This document shows positions 42,045 to 54,649 of a stretch of 64,000 nucleotides of DNA, piece after piece. Source of the DNA: Erinaceus europaeus (Eukaryota; Chordata; Mammalia; Eulipotyphla; Erinaceidae). The DNA is taken from the NCBI RefSeq assembly GCF_950295315.1, contig NC_080175.1, positions 85,129,566 to 85,193,565 of the forward strand, in the 5' to 3' direction. The position numbers and the translations under genes were made by a program. The notes below the pieces were generated by a model. That model was given only the letters and a program-made list of their open reading frames with translations. It had not been told where the DNA came from and did no database searches. Numbering within the stretch: the first letter of the stretch is position 1; each line of letters opens with the position of its first letter.

Positions 42045-44640
42045 CGTTTTTAAAAGAAACATAAATGGAGGCATCACAATCCCAGACCTTAAACTATATT
42101 ATAAAGCCATCATCATCAAAACAGCATGTCACTGGAACAAAAATAGGCACACAGACCAGTGGAACAGGACTGAAAGCCCAGAAATAAGTTCCCACACCTC
42201 TGGACATCTAATCTTTGATAAGGGGGCCCAAAGGATTAAATGGAAGACGGAGACTCTCTTCAATAAATGGTGCTGGGAAAACTGGGTTGTAACATGCAGA
42301 AGAATGAAATTTAACCACTTTATCTCACCAGAAACAAAAATCAACTCCAAAATGGATCAAAGACCTGGATGTTAGACCAGAAACAATCAAATACTTAGAG
42401 GAAAACATTGGTAAAACAGTTTCCCACCTACACCTCAAGGACAACTTTGATGAATCAAACCCAATTGCAAGAAAGACTAAAGCAGAAAAAAAACATTGGG
42501 ACTACATCAAATTGAAAAGCTTCTGCACATCCAAAGAAACTATTGAACAAAGAGACCCCTCACAGAATGGGAGAAGATCTTCACATGCCAGACATCAGAC
42601 AAGAAACTAATCACCAAAATATATAAAGAGCTCAGCAAACTTAGCACCAAAAAAGCAAATGACCCCATCCAAAAATGGGCAAAGGATATGAATAAAACAT
42701 TCACTACAGAGGAGATCCAAAAGGCTAACAAACATATGAAAAACTGCTCTAGGTCACTGATTGTCAGAGAAATGCAAATTAAGACAACATTGAGATACCA
42801 CCTCACTCCTGTAAGAATGGCATACATCAAAAAGAACAGCAGCAACAAATGCTGGAGAGGATATGGGGACAGAGGAACCCTTTTGCACTGCTGGTGGGGA
42901 TGTAAATTGGTCCAGCCTTTGTGGAGAGCAGTTTGGAAAACTCTCAGAAGGCTAGACATGGACCTTCCATATGATCCAGTAATTCCTCTCCTGGGATTAT
43001 ACCCCAAGGACTCCATAACACCCAACCAAAAAGAGATGTGTACTCCTATGTTCATAGCAGCACAATTCATAACAGCTAAAAGCTGGAAGCAACCCATGTC
43101 CAACAACAGATGAGTGGCTGAGAAAGCTGTGGTATATATACACAACGGAATACTATGCAGCTATCAAGAACAATGAACCCACCTTCTCTGACCCATCTTG
43201 GACAGAGCTAGAAGGAATTATGTTAAGTGAGCTGTGTCAGAAAGATAAAGATGAGTATGGGATGATCCCACTCATCAACAGAAGTTGAGTAAGAAGATCT
43301 GAAAGGGAAACTAAAAGCAGGACCTGACTAAATTGTAAGTAAGGTACCAAAGTAAAAACCCTGTGGTAATGGGTAGACATGCAGCTTCCTGGGCCAGTGG
43401 GGGGAGGGAGTGGGTGGGAGGGATGGGCCACAGTCTTTTGGTGGTGGGAATGGTGTTTATGTACACTCCTAGTAAAATGTAGTCATATAAATCACTAGTT
43501 AATTAATACGAGCGGGGGAAAATTAATTGTATGTCTCTAAGTTTTTCAAAACACAAACTGAATCTTTTCAATATATAGGCTGTGTAATTGATATTCAGAC
43601 TCTCTCACAAGCCTAGACCAAGTAGACCAGAAGCAACCAACAGCACAGCTTTATACAAGATACTGATTACTATACAGCAAACCCTAACAAAAGGACTTTT
43701 CAAAGTTAACCCAATTACCAAATAATGTGATGATAACATTAACTATCGATTGTCTTTTTGAACCCTAAGACAGCAGGAACCTCACATCTCCACTATAGAG
43801 CCTCTACTTCCCCCAGTCCTGGAACCTTTGGATAGGGCCCACTTTCCCGTATGCCTCTCCCAATCCTTATCAAATAATATTGCATCTGCCGATCGCAACC
43901 TCATCAGCAGAACGATTGCCACCTCAACATGCTTCAGCTCAGACTGTGTCCAGAGACTTCACATGTGGAATGACAACCCTTCAGCTTCATTACTCGGGTG
44001 AGACCTTTCCTTTTATAGTACACTCTAATTTCATCTCAGGTGGTTCACTTTCTAACAAAGTCCCATAACCTAGATATACACCAGTTTCTGTGAGAGAGAG
44101 CTTATGTTCACACGTATCTATAAACTACTGCAAAATATATACCTGAAAGCAGAAGTTCACTACAGTTTGCAGTGAGTACCTCCCTAACACTTCCTCTCCA
44201 CTATTCCAAGCTTTGGGTCCATGATTGCTCAACAATTTGTTTGGCTTCGTATGTTAACTCTCTTTTCAATCACCAGGTTCCAGATGCCACCAGGATGCTG
44301 GCCAGGCTTCCTTGGATTGAAGACCCCACCAATGTGTCCTGGAGCTCAGCTTCCTCAGAGACACACCCTACTAGGGAAAGAGAGAGGCAGACTGGGAGTA
44401 TGGACCGACCAGTCAACGCCCATGTTCAGCAGGAAAGCAATTACAGAAGCCAGACCTTCTACCTTCTGCAACCCTCAATGACCCTGGGTCCATGCTCCCA
44501 GAGAGATAGAGAATGGGAAAGCTATCAGGGGAGGGGGTGTGTCATGGAGATTGGGTGGTGGGAATTGTGTAGAGTTGTACCCCTCCTACCCTATGGTTTT
44601 GGTAATTAATCCTTTCTTAAATAAAATAAAATAAAATAAA
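42045..44640 (+). mobile_element. 5'-truncated L1, 2.6 kb, with the fullest 3' UTR in the window
   Basis: It begins in the middle of the ORF2 C-terminal domain ('aagaaacataaatggaggcatc'). ORF2 text continues to about 43285, with the longest clean piece at 42688-43113 and stops elsewhere. The 3' UTR (43290-44625) is complete and ends 'cctttcttaaataaaataaaata'. It serves as the internal reference for the tail fragments elsewhere. The minus-strand 201-codon frame (42540-43145) and others are shadows. Confidence 0.92.
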
Positions 44641-44655
44641 TATATATATATAAAT

Positions 44656-44980
44656 AAAAATGTAAAAACTTGGGAGTCGGGCTGTAGCACAGCGGGTTAA
44701 GCGCAGGTGGCGCAAAGCACAGGGACCGGCATAAAGATCCCAGTTTGAACTCCGGCTCCCCATCTGCAGGGGAGTAGCTTCACAGGCGGTGAAGCAGGTC
44801 TGCAGGTGTCTATCTTTCTCTCCTCCTCTCTGTCTTCCCCTCCTCTCTCCATTTCTCTCTGTCCTGCCAACGATGACGACAACAACAATAATAACTACAA
44901 CAATAAAACAACAAGGGCAACAAAAGGGAATAAATAAATAAAATAAATATTTTTTAAAAATATAAAAAATGTAAAAACTT
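44656..44980 (+). mobile_element. Full-length tRNA-derived SINE with 16-base target-site duplication
   Basis: The body 44672-44964 lies between exact copies of 'aaaaatgtaaaaactt' (44656-44671 and 44965-44980), just beyond the A-rich end of the L1. Its A box 'tgtagcacagcgggttaagc', CT run and CAA tract are well preserved, which suggests a young copy. Confidence 0.93.
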
Positions 44981-45280
44981 TATTTAAGTCTTAGATATCA
45001 CAAATACCTCAAAATAGAGGTATTTTTCTCTGCCATTTTTATGTTTCTTTCAAATATTTTTTGTTTGTAGAAGACTGAAGATTGACAAATAATGGGTTAC
45101 TCGAATAATTATGATGACAACAGCAACAGACAAGATTTATGTGAGCTTTGTTACATGAATCCATTCTTTTGTTCTCTTTTCAGTAGAAATAAACATGATA
45201 TCCATTTGGGGGGCGGGGGTATTTGACCCTAGGATCCATACCTACTAGATCTGACCTCATGCTATTATCACTTCCAAACT

Positions 45281-45588
45281 GAAATCCCTTTTGGGGGAGT
45301 AGCACAGCGGGTTAAGCGTAAGTGGTGCAAAGAGCAAGGACCAGCGTAAGGATCCTGGTTCGAGCCCCCAGCTCCCCAGCTGCAGGGAAGTCGCTTCACA
45401 GCTGGTGAAGCAGCAGGTCTGCAGGTGTCTATCTTTCTCTCCCCCTCTCTGTCTTCCCCTCCTCTCTCCATTTCTCTCTGTCCTATCCAACAACAATGAC
45501 AACAGTAATAATTACAACAATGAAATAACAACAGTAACAAAAAAGAATAAATAAATAAACATTTTAAAGAAAGAAAGAAATCCCTTTT
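45281..45588 (+). mobile_element. Full-length tRNA-derived SINE with 12-base target-site duplication
   Basis: The body 45293-45576 is bounded by 'gaaatccctttt' (45281-45292 and 45577-45588). B box 'tggttcgagcccccag', CT run and CAA tract are clear. The first bases of the head are missing ('gggggagtagcacagc'). Confidence 0.92.
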
Positions 45589-45591
45589 TGT

Positions 45592-45740
45592 AGGGTCTGG
45601 GGGTGAGGAACCAAGTATAAACCCCCAGGTCCCCACCTACAGGAGGGAAGCATCAGGACCAGTGAAATAATGCTCTAGGTGTCTCTCTCCCTCTCAATTT
45701 CTCTCTGTCCTATCAAAATAAATAGATAACATTTTGAAAG
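45592..45740 (+). mobile_element. SINE fragment, internally deleted
   Basis: Parts of the head and centre ('acccccaggtccccacctacagg', 'ggaccagtgaaataatgctctagg') and the CT run to 'ctctgtcctatc' are present in about 150 bases. Confidence 0.75.
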
Positions 45741-45973
45741 TGCCCTTTTTGGTCTTCTCCTCTGACTCTAAAATGTCATTATATTTCTGTTTCTGTCATT
45801 AAAGGAAAAATAACCTTCAGAATTATCATTTCCTCTCTCTGCTCACTCCTGCCTGCCAACAGCATCTGTTTTCAGTATTCTCCACATACCTTCTGAGACA
45901 TTTCTCTTCATCTTCCTGACCTTTTTGCTATGACCTACACTTCTTTTCTCAATCTACACTCATTTTTCCCAAC

Positions 45974-46316
45974 TCCTGTTCTTTTTTTTTTTAATTTTTT
46001 ATTTAAGAAAGGATTAATGAACAAAAACATAAGGTAGGAGGGGTACAACTCCACACAATTCCCACCACCCAATCTCCATAACCCACCCCCTCCCCTGATA
46101 GCTTTCCCATTCTCTAGCCCTCTGGGAGCATGGACCCAGGGTCGTTGAGGGTTGCAGAAGGTAGAAGGTCTGGCTTCTGTAATTGCTTCCCCTCTGAACA
46201 TGGGCATTGACTGGTCAGTCCATACTCCCAGTCTGCCTCTCTCTTTCCCTAGTAGGGTGTGTCTCTGGGGAAGCTGAGCTCCAGGACACATTGGTGGGGT
46301 CTTCAATCCTGTTCTT
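45974..46316 (-). mobile_element. L1 3'-end insertion with 10-base target-site duplication
   Basis: On the minus strand it runs from 'gaagaccccaccaatgtgtcc' to 'aaaaaattaaaaaaaa'. The flanks 'tcctgttctt' occur at 45974-45983 and 46307-46316. It is about 320 bases of 3' UTR and closely matches 44320-44625, so it is probably recent. Confidence 0.9.
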
Positions 46317-46319
46317 AAG

Positions 46320-48700
46320 TCCTTCTAGTTCATATCAGGTTTACTGATTATACGTCTTCCTACCATATAATACTATCAAAAACTTGCTGTCAGCAATTTT
46401 AAATATTGGAAGTAAAGTCCAATATTTACTGGAGCATTAGCTTCTTGTGCTTTGTATTTTAACCTATATAACTCATCAGAATATCAAGTTTACATGAGAA
46501 AAAAATATTTAAGGTTATTAAATTTGGAAAAAAATGTCATATCTCTTCTTCCATTTGAATTTAACTGAAGTGTAAAATGTGTGTTTATTTAAAACAGTAT
46601 ATAAAATTTTAGCTTCTAGACTAGACTGTAAGAAATATTTGTACTGTAAAAATGCTCTATCTCATTTTTTTAATGATAACAAGTATATATATATACATAC
46701 ATATATATTTCTATATATTAAGAAACAGTAAAAATCACTGTCATCAGGAACAAAGTTATCCAACATAATTATTAGAACTTTTATACTTTTGATGTTTTAG
46801 GTATAAACAATGTGTTTTTTGATGATGAGTTAGGTAAAACAAAATTATAACTCAAATTATCTTTCTTTCCTTGTATATGATTTGTGATAAGTTATTTAAA
46901 TTCTACACATCTCAATTTTTCTCACCTGTAATATCAACAATAGAAAAGTACATCTCATATTTTTCATATGATACAAAAATGTAAAATGCTTGGTATAATG
47001 TCCAGTGAAGCATACATGCTCAATCCATTGTCATTCTTCTTATTGCTATATAATTACAACTGCCTGGTTAGTAGGAATTCAAAGCTCTAAATTACTTTGA
47101 TGACTCTCCTGTAGTTCTCTGGTTAATTTCTGTTTGAGTGTTCCTATCTGTGCTCAAAAAGTTTAGATTAATTCTCTTAACTATGCACTTATTATTATAA
47201 ATATGCATATGTCCATGTTATTATGACACAATTATATATGTATAATTATATACACACATATATAAATATATACATATATATGCCTCCTAGGAGAACATGA
47301 TGAACTTGTAGACCTCATTTACATGGTTGATCAGAGTGAGTATTATCTTGCCTTTTCAATGTTCCTGTAATCCAAACTTCATCCAGGGAAATCGTAATAC
47401 AATTCAGTGGATTCTTGTTTTGAAGCATTATCCCTGGGTGCATTCCTAATAAAGTATTCAAATAAATCTCCGCATTTTGGTTCAACCAAACATCCTTCTT
47501 TATGGAACAGCACGAATTAAAAAGCAAGGCCTTACATCAAAACTATTATATCTACATGCAATGTGATAATTTTGCAGTAAGAGCAAGATAAATATATTTA
47601 ACTAAGGAGGAAATAGTTCTTATTTTAAAATATTAGACTCCAATTCATGTAAAGATTTACTGTATAAGAATATTAAACATATCACACATAATAGAAGTTT
47701 TGAAACTAGAGAATCTTAAATCAAAACAACTCTATTGTGTCTAATACATATTATTAATCATAGAATTACATTTTATTACCTCTTCCCCTGATATAACAGC
47801 TGAAGGAAGAAATAACCTTGAAATCAGTTAATGTGGGAAATCAAGAAGCATATTCTGTTCAATCCCTATGTTTCTTTACTTTTATTCTCACAGTAATAAA
47901 ATATACCTCTCTGCAGAAGCTCAATAACCTGATTAAAAAGTTAAGTAGGAAATTTTCAAACATACATTAAGTCTTCAAAATCAAAACCAGCAATAAGACA
48001 AATTTTAATCACTTTCATGGCAGCAATTAATATATATATATATAATTAGGGTTATCTTAAAAAGAAAAAAAAAACAGGTTTATATCTTTCTAATGCCATG
48101 TGATTTGCTAATAGAAATTCCCTTTGCTATTATAAAGTATTTTTTCTTCCCTGAAGGACACATAAACTTCTCTAGACAACACCTAGTTAAACCAGGCATT
48201 TATTAAATTGTTCTATCCTTTTAAGTCACTTCTAAACCCTTGGAACAAGGTATTAAATGAGGCAACCAAAGTTCCCTTTTGCACCTGCAAATAACAATTG
48301 AAGCTCCCTAATTAAGGACCGTTTCCTCTTTTTTGAAATTCAAATAATGACATTAAAAGAGAGTGTAATATTTTTATCTGCATCTGGTCAGGCTATTTCC
48401 TGGCACTTGGGATGAGGTAACAGGATGACTTTAAAAAAAAAAAAAAAAACTACATAAAGGTGATGAGATAATCTCCAGGTGATTCAAGAGACAAATTTCT
48501 AGATAGCAGTGTAATACAGACTGAAACAGACCACAGATTTCTGTAAACACTTAAAGCGAATGAAGAAGGTGAGAGACCTTGGTTTCTATATAAAATCAGC
48601 GTCCACCAAATATTTAACACCTTTCACAAGTTTTAGACTCAGAAGAAATTTCAAGTGCTTAGTTCAGTATTGTCATCTATACTTGAGGAAACTGAGCGCT
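46320..48700. other. Unique AT-rich intergenic DNA
   Basis: I see no gene or recognisable transposon in 2.4 kb, only TA-rich runs (46683-46720, 47222-47285, 48029-48046) and a poly(A) run at 48432-48450. The minus-strand frame 47315-47527 has no features. Confidence 0.5.
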
Positions 48701-48703
48701 AAA

Positions 48704-48875
48704 GAAATTAAGTGACTCAAGGGAGGGGGTTGGATACGGAGCTCTGGGGGTGGGCAATGTGTGGAAATGTACCCCTCTTATCCTATGGTCTTGTCAATGT
48801 TTCCATTTTATAAATAAAAAGAAAAAGAAAAACTAATGATAAAAAAAGAAGGTAAAAAAAAGGAAATTAAGTGAC
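48704..48875 (+). mobile_element. Very short L1 3'-end insertion with 13-base target-site duplication
   Basis: Only about 100 bases of L1 3' UTR plus an A/G-rich tail (48717-48862) lie between exact copies of 'gaaattaagtgac' (48704-48716 and 48863-48875). This is one of the most severely truncated L1 insertions here. Confidence 0.88.
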
Positions 48876-49107
48876 ATGGGTAAGGTCATTTAGGTAATTA
48901 ATGAAGAAAGTATTTTTCAAGACTGTTCGGGCTGAAGTATTGTGACTCTGTTCTCTCTCAAAACTGTCCCAGTTTATAAAATGTATCATAAATTTACTTA
49001 TTTAACTAACATGATGACTATATTAATGCAATTGCTCAAGTGTACATTCCCATCATCCTCAAAATAAACTTTAAAAAAATAAACACTAAATCTTGACTCC
49101 TAGGCAA

Positions 49108-49805
49108 GTTTTTATTTATTTATTTATTTATTTTAATGCCACCAGGGTGGCATCAGAAAGAACAGAAATGGCAAATATTGGAGAGGATGTGGAGAAAAAG
49201 GGGCACTTCAGCACTGCTGGCAGGAGAGCAAAGTGGTCCAACCACTGTGGAAAGCAATTTGGAGACTTACTGGAACACTAGGAAAGGACCTACCCTATGA
49301 CCCAGCAATTCCTCTCCTGGGGATTTCCCCGAAGGAAATAGAAAATACCTATCAGAAGAGATCTGTGTACACTTATGTCCATAGCAGCACAATTTGTAAT
49401 CACCAGAACCTGGAAGCAATCCAGATATCCGACATGGGATTAATGGATTTAAAAAAAAAAAAAAATGTGGCATATATATACACACATAATGAAATACTAC
49501 TCAGCTATTAAAAATGATGAACTTGTCTCCTTGGCATCTTCGTGGATGAAATTTGAGGACATGATGTTGAGTGAGATAAGGAAAAAAGAGAAAGATAAGT
49601 AGGAAGCAGGGAGGAAGAGCACAAAGGGAAACATGGACTTGATGTGATGTATTGCACCAAAGCAAAGGACTCTGGGAGGGGGAGGAGGGGGAAGCTGAGG
49701 GAAGGAAAGAAGAAAACTTTGGGGGCCTGGTACATAATGAAATTGTACACATATGTCACTGACTACACTGTAAAGCATTAACACCTTCAAGTAAAAAATT
49801 AAATA
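49108..49805 (+). mobile_element. Old L1 ORF2 C-terminus and short 3' UTR
   Basis: After a (TTTA)n run (49108-49133) the ORF2 end reads '...WSNHCGKQFGD', then 'LGKDLPYDPAIPLLGISPKE' in another frame (49233-49511), and the conserved end 'tactcagctattaaaaatgatg'. A short 3' UTR with 'gatgtattgcaccaaagcaaagg' follows, ending 'aagtaaaaaattaaataaag'. This is the 'ccaaagcaaaggac' family also present at 13.4 kb. Confidence 0.88.
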
Positions 49806-49954
49806 AAGTCACTTTGAAACAGTTCTCTAATAATATATGATCAAAGAGTCCTTTTATGGTCCTTAATCATAAAGATATCATGCAAGTTTCTAGTTCCTGC
49901 TAAACTTCCATCACACTTAAAATGTACTAACTTCAACTTGACTTGAAGGTGGTA

Positions 49955-50177
49955 TGTTATTATTTTTTATTATCTTTATTTATTTATTGGATAGGGACAG
50001 TCAGAAATCAAGAGGAAGGGGGAGACAGAGAGAGAAAGAAACAGAAAGACACCTGCAACCCTGCTTCACCACTCACAAAGCTTTCCCCCTGCAGGTGGGG
50101 GGGCTGGGGGGCTCAAACCTGGGTTCTTGAGCACAGCAACATGTGCGCTCAACCAGATGCGCCGCCACCTGTCCCCT
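49955..50177 (-). mobile_element. tRNA-derived SINE (short type)
   Basis: On the minus strand it shows head 'ggggacaggtggcggcgc', B box 'caggtttgagccccccagcc', 'cacctgcagggggaaagc', 'gggttgcaggtgtc', a CT run and 'caataaataaataaagataa'. Confidence 0.9.
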
Positions 50178-50385
50178 AGGAACAAGATTATTAATGGGAT
50201 TTAAATTTGTTCTATTAATTACACTCTAGTAAGACAAATTTTGAGGTCCCCTCAGTGATATCAGAAGAGACAGAATAGTAGACAGGGGCTCTGATATCAT
50301 TACATTACTTAGAAACCAAGTGGGAATAAATTTTTCTTCTCTTTTGCTTCCTCTTTTTTTTTTTAATTCTCTTTTATAGTAGATA

Positions 50386-50448
50386 TTTTCTTTTTTTTAT
50401 TTAAGAAAGGGTTAATTAACAAAACCATAGGGTAGGAGGGGTACAACT
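50386..50448 (-). mobile_element. Minimal L1 3' tail
   Basis: About 55 bases on the minus strand ('gagttgtacccctcctacc', 'ggttttgttaattaaccc', 'tttcttaaataaaaaa') match the last bases of the 44-kb L1. I could not define a clear duplication. Confidence 0.7.
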
Positions 50449-50449
50449 C

Positions 50450-51280
50450 TTCTTTATTCCTCTGTCTCTTATTAGAAAGAAAAAAAAGATGGACTTTTCC
50501 AGTAATGGAATATTAAATGAATGAAAAGAATCTAAAATTGGCAGTTGATTAAAATTGTGAAATGAAGTAGCTATGGCCTGATAATAAAAGACCATCAATC
50601 AGTTTTTGGATCTAATTAATAGTACCTTTTTTAATTAAGCAGTGAATTTAAATGGATGATAATTCAAGTTTTATCTTCAACTATATATAGACTTGATTCC
50701 AATCCAGAATAAATATTTTTCTAATCATAAACACTAAAGATTTTGACTGGAGAATAGTACTATGCTTTCCTATTTAACAACCTGTAAACAACATTCAATT
50801 ACAAACAAATTTGACCCCCATTCTTGAGTACTGCTTTATAAAGCTGGATAAAAATTTCAGTATCACATAGAAATCAGAACTTCAAGTTTGTTTGTTTATT
50901 CTGCAATCCAGTAGGTAATGACTATTCAGGAAACTAATTGATCCAAATCCTTCACTATAAGGACCACATGAGAAATTTCCTTTTCCCAAAATAATCAGAT
51001 AGTATTTGCAGGAGATATAGCTCATCAGTTTCAGAGACCCCAATGTTGTTTTAGCTATTTATTCATAAACTTCTCCAATGCTTTTTCTTTAAGAGCTTAT
51101 CTACTGTTGTATTTTGTAATTAAATTCAGATTTTGCTTACATTTTTGTGAAAGGATTATGTTTAAAGTAAAAAAAAAAAAGAAATCATTCTGCTAGCACG
51201 ATATAACTCAACCATCAGTTTGACTATGGAATGTGTCCAGAAGTGCCTTTCAGGGCTGAAAGGTACTTTTAAGAAATAGA
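50450..51280. other. Unique AT-rich intergenic DNA
   Basis: No gene or repeat recognised. Confidence 0.4.
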
Positions 51281-51281
51281 A

Positions 51282-51697
51282 AGCTGTCTGCACAGCAAAG
51301 AGACCCGTCAGAAAAAAGAAAGACACTTATAGAATGGGAGAAACTCTTTATAAGATAAATGGTAGGTAAAGGGCAAATACCCAAAATATATAAAGACCTG
51401 ACTAACTCAGAAAAAATAAAATTAAATCAGAGGCGAGGACGTGGACAGAATATTTACCAAAGAAAAGATTCAAAGGGCAAACTGACATGAGAAAATGCTC
51501 AAAGTCACTGATGATCAGAGAAATGTAACAAAGCTAACAAAGAAATAACACTTTACACCTATCGGAATGCCATACAATAGAAAGGAAGGAAGCAATAAAT
51601 GTTGGTGAGGATGGAGGGAAAGGAACCTTTCTGCTCTGCTGCTGGGAAAGCAAATTAGTCCAAACATTTCAATACAGAATAACTGAATAGCCATCTT
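51282..51697 (+). mobile_element. Old L1 ORF2 C-terminal fragment
   Basis: 'aaagctgtctgcacagcaaag', 'atagaatgggagaaactc', 'cccaaaatatataaagacc', 'gtcactgatgatcagagaaatg' and 'ggaatgccatacaatag' follow the L1 order seen at 42.5-42.9 kb. It is frame-broken, and a SINE follows directly. Confidence 0.8.
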
Positions 51698-52053
51698 TAA
51701 ATTTTTATTTTATTTTATTTTATTTTATTTCATTATTTTTTTTTTGCCTCCAGGGTTTTACCTGCACTATGGATCCACTGCTCTTGGAAGCTAATTTTTC
51801 CCTTTTGTTGCCCTTGTTGTCTTATCGTTGTTATTATTATTGTTGTTGTTGTTGGATAGGACAGAGAAATGGAGAGAGGAGAGGGAGACAGAGAGGGAGA
51901 GAGAGAAAGACACCTGCAGACCTGCTTCACTGCTTGTGAAGGGAGTTGACTCCCCTGTGGGTGGGGAGTCGGGGGCTCCAACCAGTATCTTTACGCCGTT
52001 CCTTGCACTTAGCGTCATATATACTTAATCCACTGAGCTACTGCCTGACCCCC
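51698..52053 (-). mobile_element. Dimeric SINE with (ATAAA)n tail
   Basis: On the minus strand the order is head ('ggggtcaggcagtagctc'), B-box-like 'tggttggagccccc', 'cacccacagggg', CT run, CAA tract, second monomer ('ttccaagagcagtggatcc...ccctggaggc') and a TTTTA/AAAAT pentanucleotide tail (51704-51732). Confidence 0.87.
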
Positions 52054-52179
52054 TGAATAACGTTTATTCATGATCATCTAGCATCTATCAGATTACATGG
52101 TAGTCAACCACACATTCGGAGTTTTTTATCTGAAAAAAAATTCTTTTTTTTTTTTTAGTAGTGATTTAATAAAATTTTT

Positions 52180-52455
52180 CTTTTCTTTTCCTCCACCAGG
52201 ATTATCACTTGGGCTCAGGCCGGCACTACAAATCCTTGGCTTCTGGCGACTTTTTTTTTTCTTTCTACTTTATTTTTATTTGACAGGACGGGAAAAAAAT
52301 TGAGAAAGGAGGGGTTAGAAAAAGGGAGAGAGAAAGGCACCTGCAGACCTGCTTCACCGCTCATGAAGCATCCTCCCTGCAGGTGAGGAGTGTGGGCTCC
52401 AATCCCCATCCTTGCGCATGGTGATATGTGCGCTTAACCAACCTCTGTAGCAGGT
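52180..52455 (-). mobile_element. Dimeric SINE, diverged
   Basis: The minus strand has 'ggttaagcgcacatatcacc', 'gggattggagcccac', 'cacctgcagggagg', 'gcaggtgcctttctctctcc', then a second monomer ('gccagaagccaaggatttg...gataatcctgg'). Confidence 0.8.
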
Positions 52456-52459
52456 CCAC

Positions 52460-52805
52460 ATTTACTAGACTTTCACAAATATAAGATTTCAAGGGTATTT
52501 CACAGCCAGATGAGGCCAACGTGACTAACCACATCCTTTATCAAAGTTCTGTGCCTTGCCGGCTAGTCCATTGGTCAATCCACAAAGTCCAAGAGATTAT
52601 ATGGCTATCATTCTTTGGGCAAGTTCACTTGTTTTACTCATCTATATTCCACATATAAATAAAACTAGTTGGTGACTATCCTTCACCTCTTTGTTTATTT
52701 CTCTTAGCATCAACACCTCCATCCACTGGACAAAGAAATTATATGAGATATATATATATTCGATGGATTACATTCAATTAAAACAAATATTGTATCATTT
52801 GAAAC
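52460..52805. other. Unique intergenic DNA
   Basis: No gene or repeat recognised. Confidence 0.35.
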
Positions 52806-52811
52806 AAGATG

Positions 52812-52972
52812 GAGTGGTCTGAGAGGTGGTGCAGTGGCTAAGGAACTAGACTCTCAAGCATGAGGTCCTGAGTTCAGTCCCCAGCAGCACATGTACCAAA
52901 GTGATGTCTGGCTCTTTCTCTCTCCTCCTCCTATCTTTCTCATTAATAAAATAAATAAAATCTTTTTAAAAA
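52812..52972 (+). mobile_element. SINE, third head type, well preserved
   Basis: It reads 'gtggtctgagaggtggtgcagtgg', 'ctctcaagcatgaggtcctgagttcagtcccc' across the B box, a CT-rich segment and 'attaataaaataaataaaatc'. It is the clearest third-type copy in the window. Confidence 0.88.
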
Positions 52973-52979
52973 TGGATAG

Positions 52980-53945
52980 AAATAGAGGTGGTGATGCTAA
53001 ATCCAGTATCTGTAATACACCATTTCTTCACCTAAAATTTTATTCCTGTTGATAATCTTTTGCTAGAAATAGTGAAAAATCTGGACTCAAAATTGTTCAG
53101 AAATAATAACATATGTTATCTATACAACATGGCATGGAAGCTCTAGACAAAAGCCATGATTACTCATAGTCATAAGTCAGGACACTGAATTAAAGAGGAC
53201 TGTAGAAACGGAACTGGTGAGCATCCTATTCTCATAGAGATAACAGCAGCAGAGATAACAATTCCCAAGGGCAGAGATGACAACTATATAGTAGTCAACA
53301 TAGTATCTAAATATAATAGAAGCTCTGTTACTAGCTATAACTAGTTTCTCTTTAGCAATAGGGGAGCTTATTAAATTGAGTTGTTAAATGATAAATTATG
53401 CAGTCATTGCATGGTATTATACACTGCTGACACAGCAATACAGTATTGAATATCTTCAGGAAGAACTAAGGTTCATCTGGGAAGAAGGTAGGAGAAATAA
53501 CATGAGAGGACAAAAAGCCTGGTAGGAATAAGGGAGATGAAACCACACAGGAGGTAAGATATCTAGGACTGAGCATTCTAGCCACTCCCCATCTCCCCAA
53601 GCTTTTAAAAATAGTCATGAGGAGGGCAAAGGCAGAATGATTTTGAGGACCAAAAGTTTCCATTCTCATATTATACATTAGTATAAAATAAATCTTTTGC
53701 CTCACATATACTGTGCATGTAGAGAAATTTATCACACACAGGTTCCCAGCAGACAAATTCATGCTCTGTTTCACTGCTGAGGCTATTGCATTCCTGATCG
53801 TTCTCCAATTCTACTTCTTCTGTCTATCCAGCAATCAATAAATTTCATTCTTGCTCAAATCAATTCGTTTCTTTTGTTTGCAACCAAGAATACAGACTAA
53901 AATACACAAGATGGTCCCTGACTTAGGATGTTTAGAGTTATGGTT
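52980..53945. other. Unique intergenic DNA
   Basis: No gene supported. The 102-codon minus-strand frame 53466-53774 has no recognisable feature. Confidence 0.4.
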
Positions 53946-53949
53946 TTCT

Positions 53950-54105
53950 TTTTTCAGATATAGGGAGAGAGAGAAAGAAAGCAGACAGAAGAGAGAGACA
54001 GAGAGAGACCACAGAAATGCCTCCTTCAATGGGGCTAAGCTCAAACTTGGGTTGTACACATGACAAAGAAGTGCATGGTCCAAATGAGCTATTTTACTAG
54101 TTCTC
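53950..54105 (-). mobile_element. Old SINE, third or related type
   Basis: The minus strand shows 'ttgtgtacaacccaagtttgagc' as B box region, 'cattgaaggaggcatttctg' and a CT/CTTT-rich run. Head borders are unclear. Confidence 0.55.
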
Positions 54106-54249
54106 AAGTTGTGATTTTTTTGTAAGATAACAGTGATGGAAATTGATATGATTCAGAATGCAGTCATACATTAAACTTTGAATTTTGATATTTTTCCCGG
54201 TTAGTGGCGCAGTGAGCTGCAGTTTACAGTCAACCACTTGATCGTGCGG

Positions 54250-54645
54250 GGAAGCAACCAATACCCCTTTACATCTGTGAGAGTGTCATACATTAGCAAT
54301 AACGGGTTTGGAGAGTATGTGGAGGAAAGGGAACCCTTCTGCACTGCATGTGGTAATATTAATTGATACAAATCCTGTGGAAATGAGTCTAGGCATTTCT
54401 CAGAATACTAGATATGAACCTACCCTGTGACCCAGCAATATTTTTCTCCTGGGGGGTCTATCCAAAGGAAACAAAATCATATGTCTTATAAAACAGCACA
54501 CTTTTGTAGCTTGTTTATCTATTTATTTATTTGGGGATTCATGTTTTACAGTTGACAGTAACTACAATAGTTTGTATCTGCATAACATTTCCCAGTTTTC
54601 CACATAACAATACAAAATAGCATACTTTTGAAATAAAAGACAGAA
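54250..54645 (+). mobile_element. Old L1 ORF2 C-terminal fragment, interrupted
   Basis: 'acccctttacatctgtgagag', 'gggaacccttctgcactgc', 'cctaccctgtgacccagcaat' and 'ctatccaaaggaaac' follow the L1 ORF2 end. It is interrupted at about 54507-54618 by a minus-strand L1 tail and resumes for a few bases after it. Confidence 0.78.
54495..54630 (-). mobile_element. L1 3' tail insertion inside old L1, with target-site duplication
   Basis: The minus strand reads 'gttatgcagatacaaactattg', 'ttactgtcaactgtaaaacatg'. The flanks 'agcacacttttg' (54495-54506) and 'agcatacttttg' (54619-54630) differ at one base. Confidence 0.82.
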
Positions 54646-54649
54646 CATC

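Noticed and set aside
42540..43145. 201-codon minus-strand open frame
   Set aside because: It is the reverse strand of L1 ORF2 at 42.0-43.3 kb. The plus strand carries the real L1 protein text, and the same shadow appears at 2273-2917.
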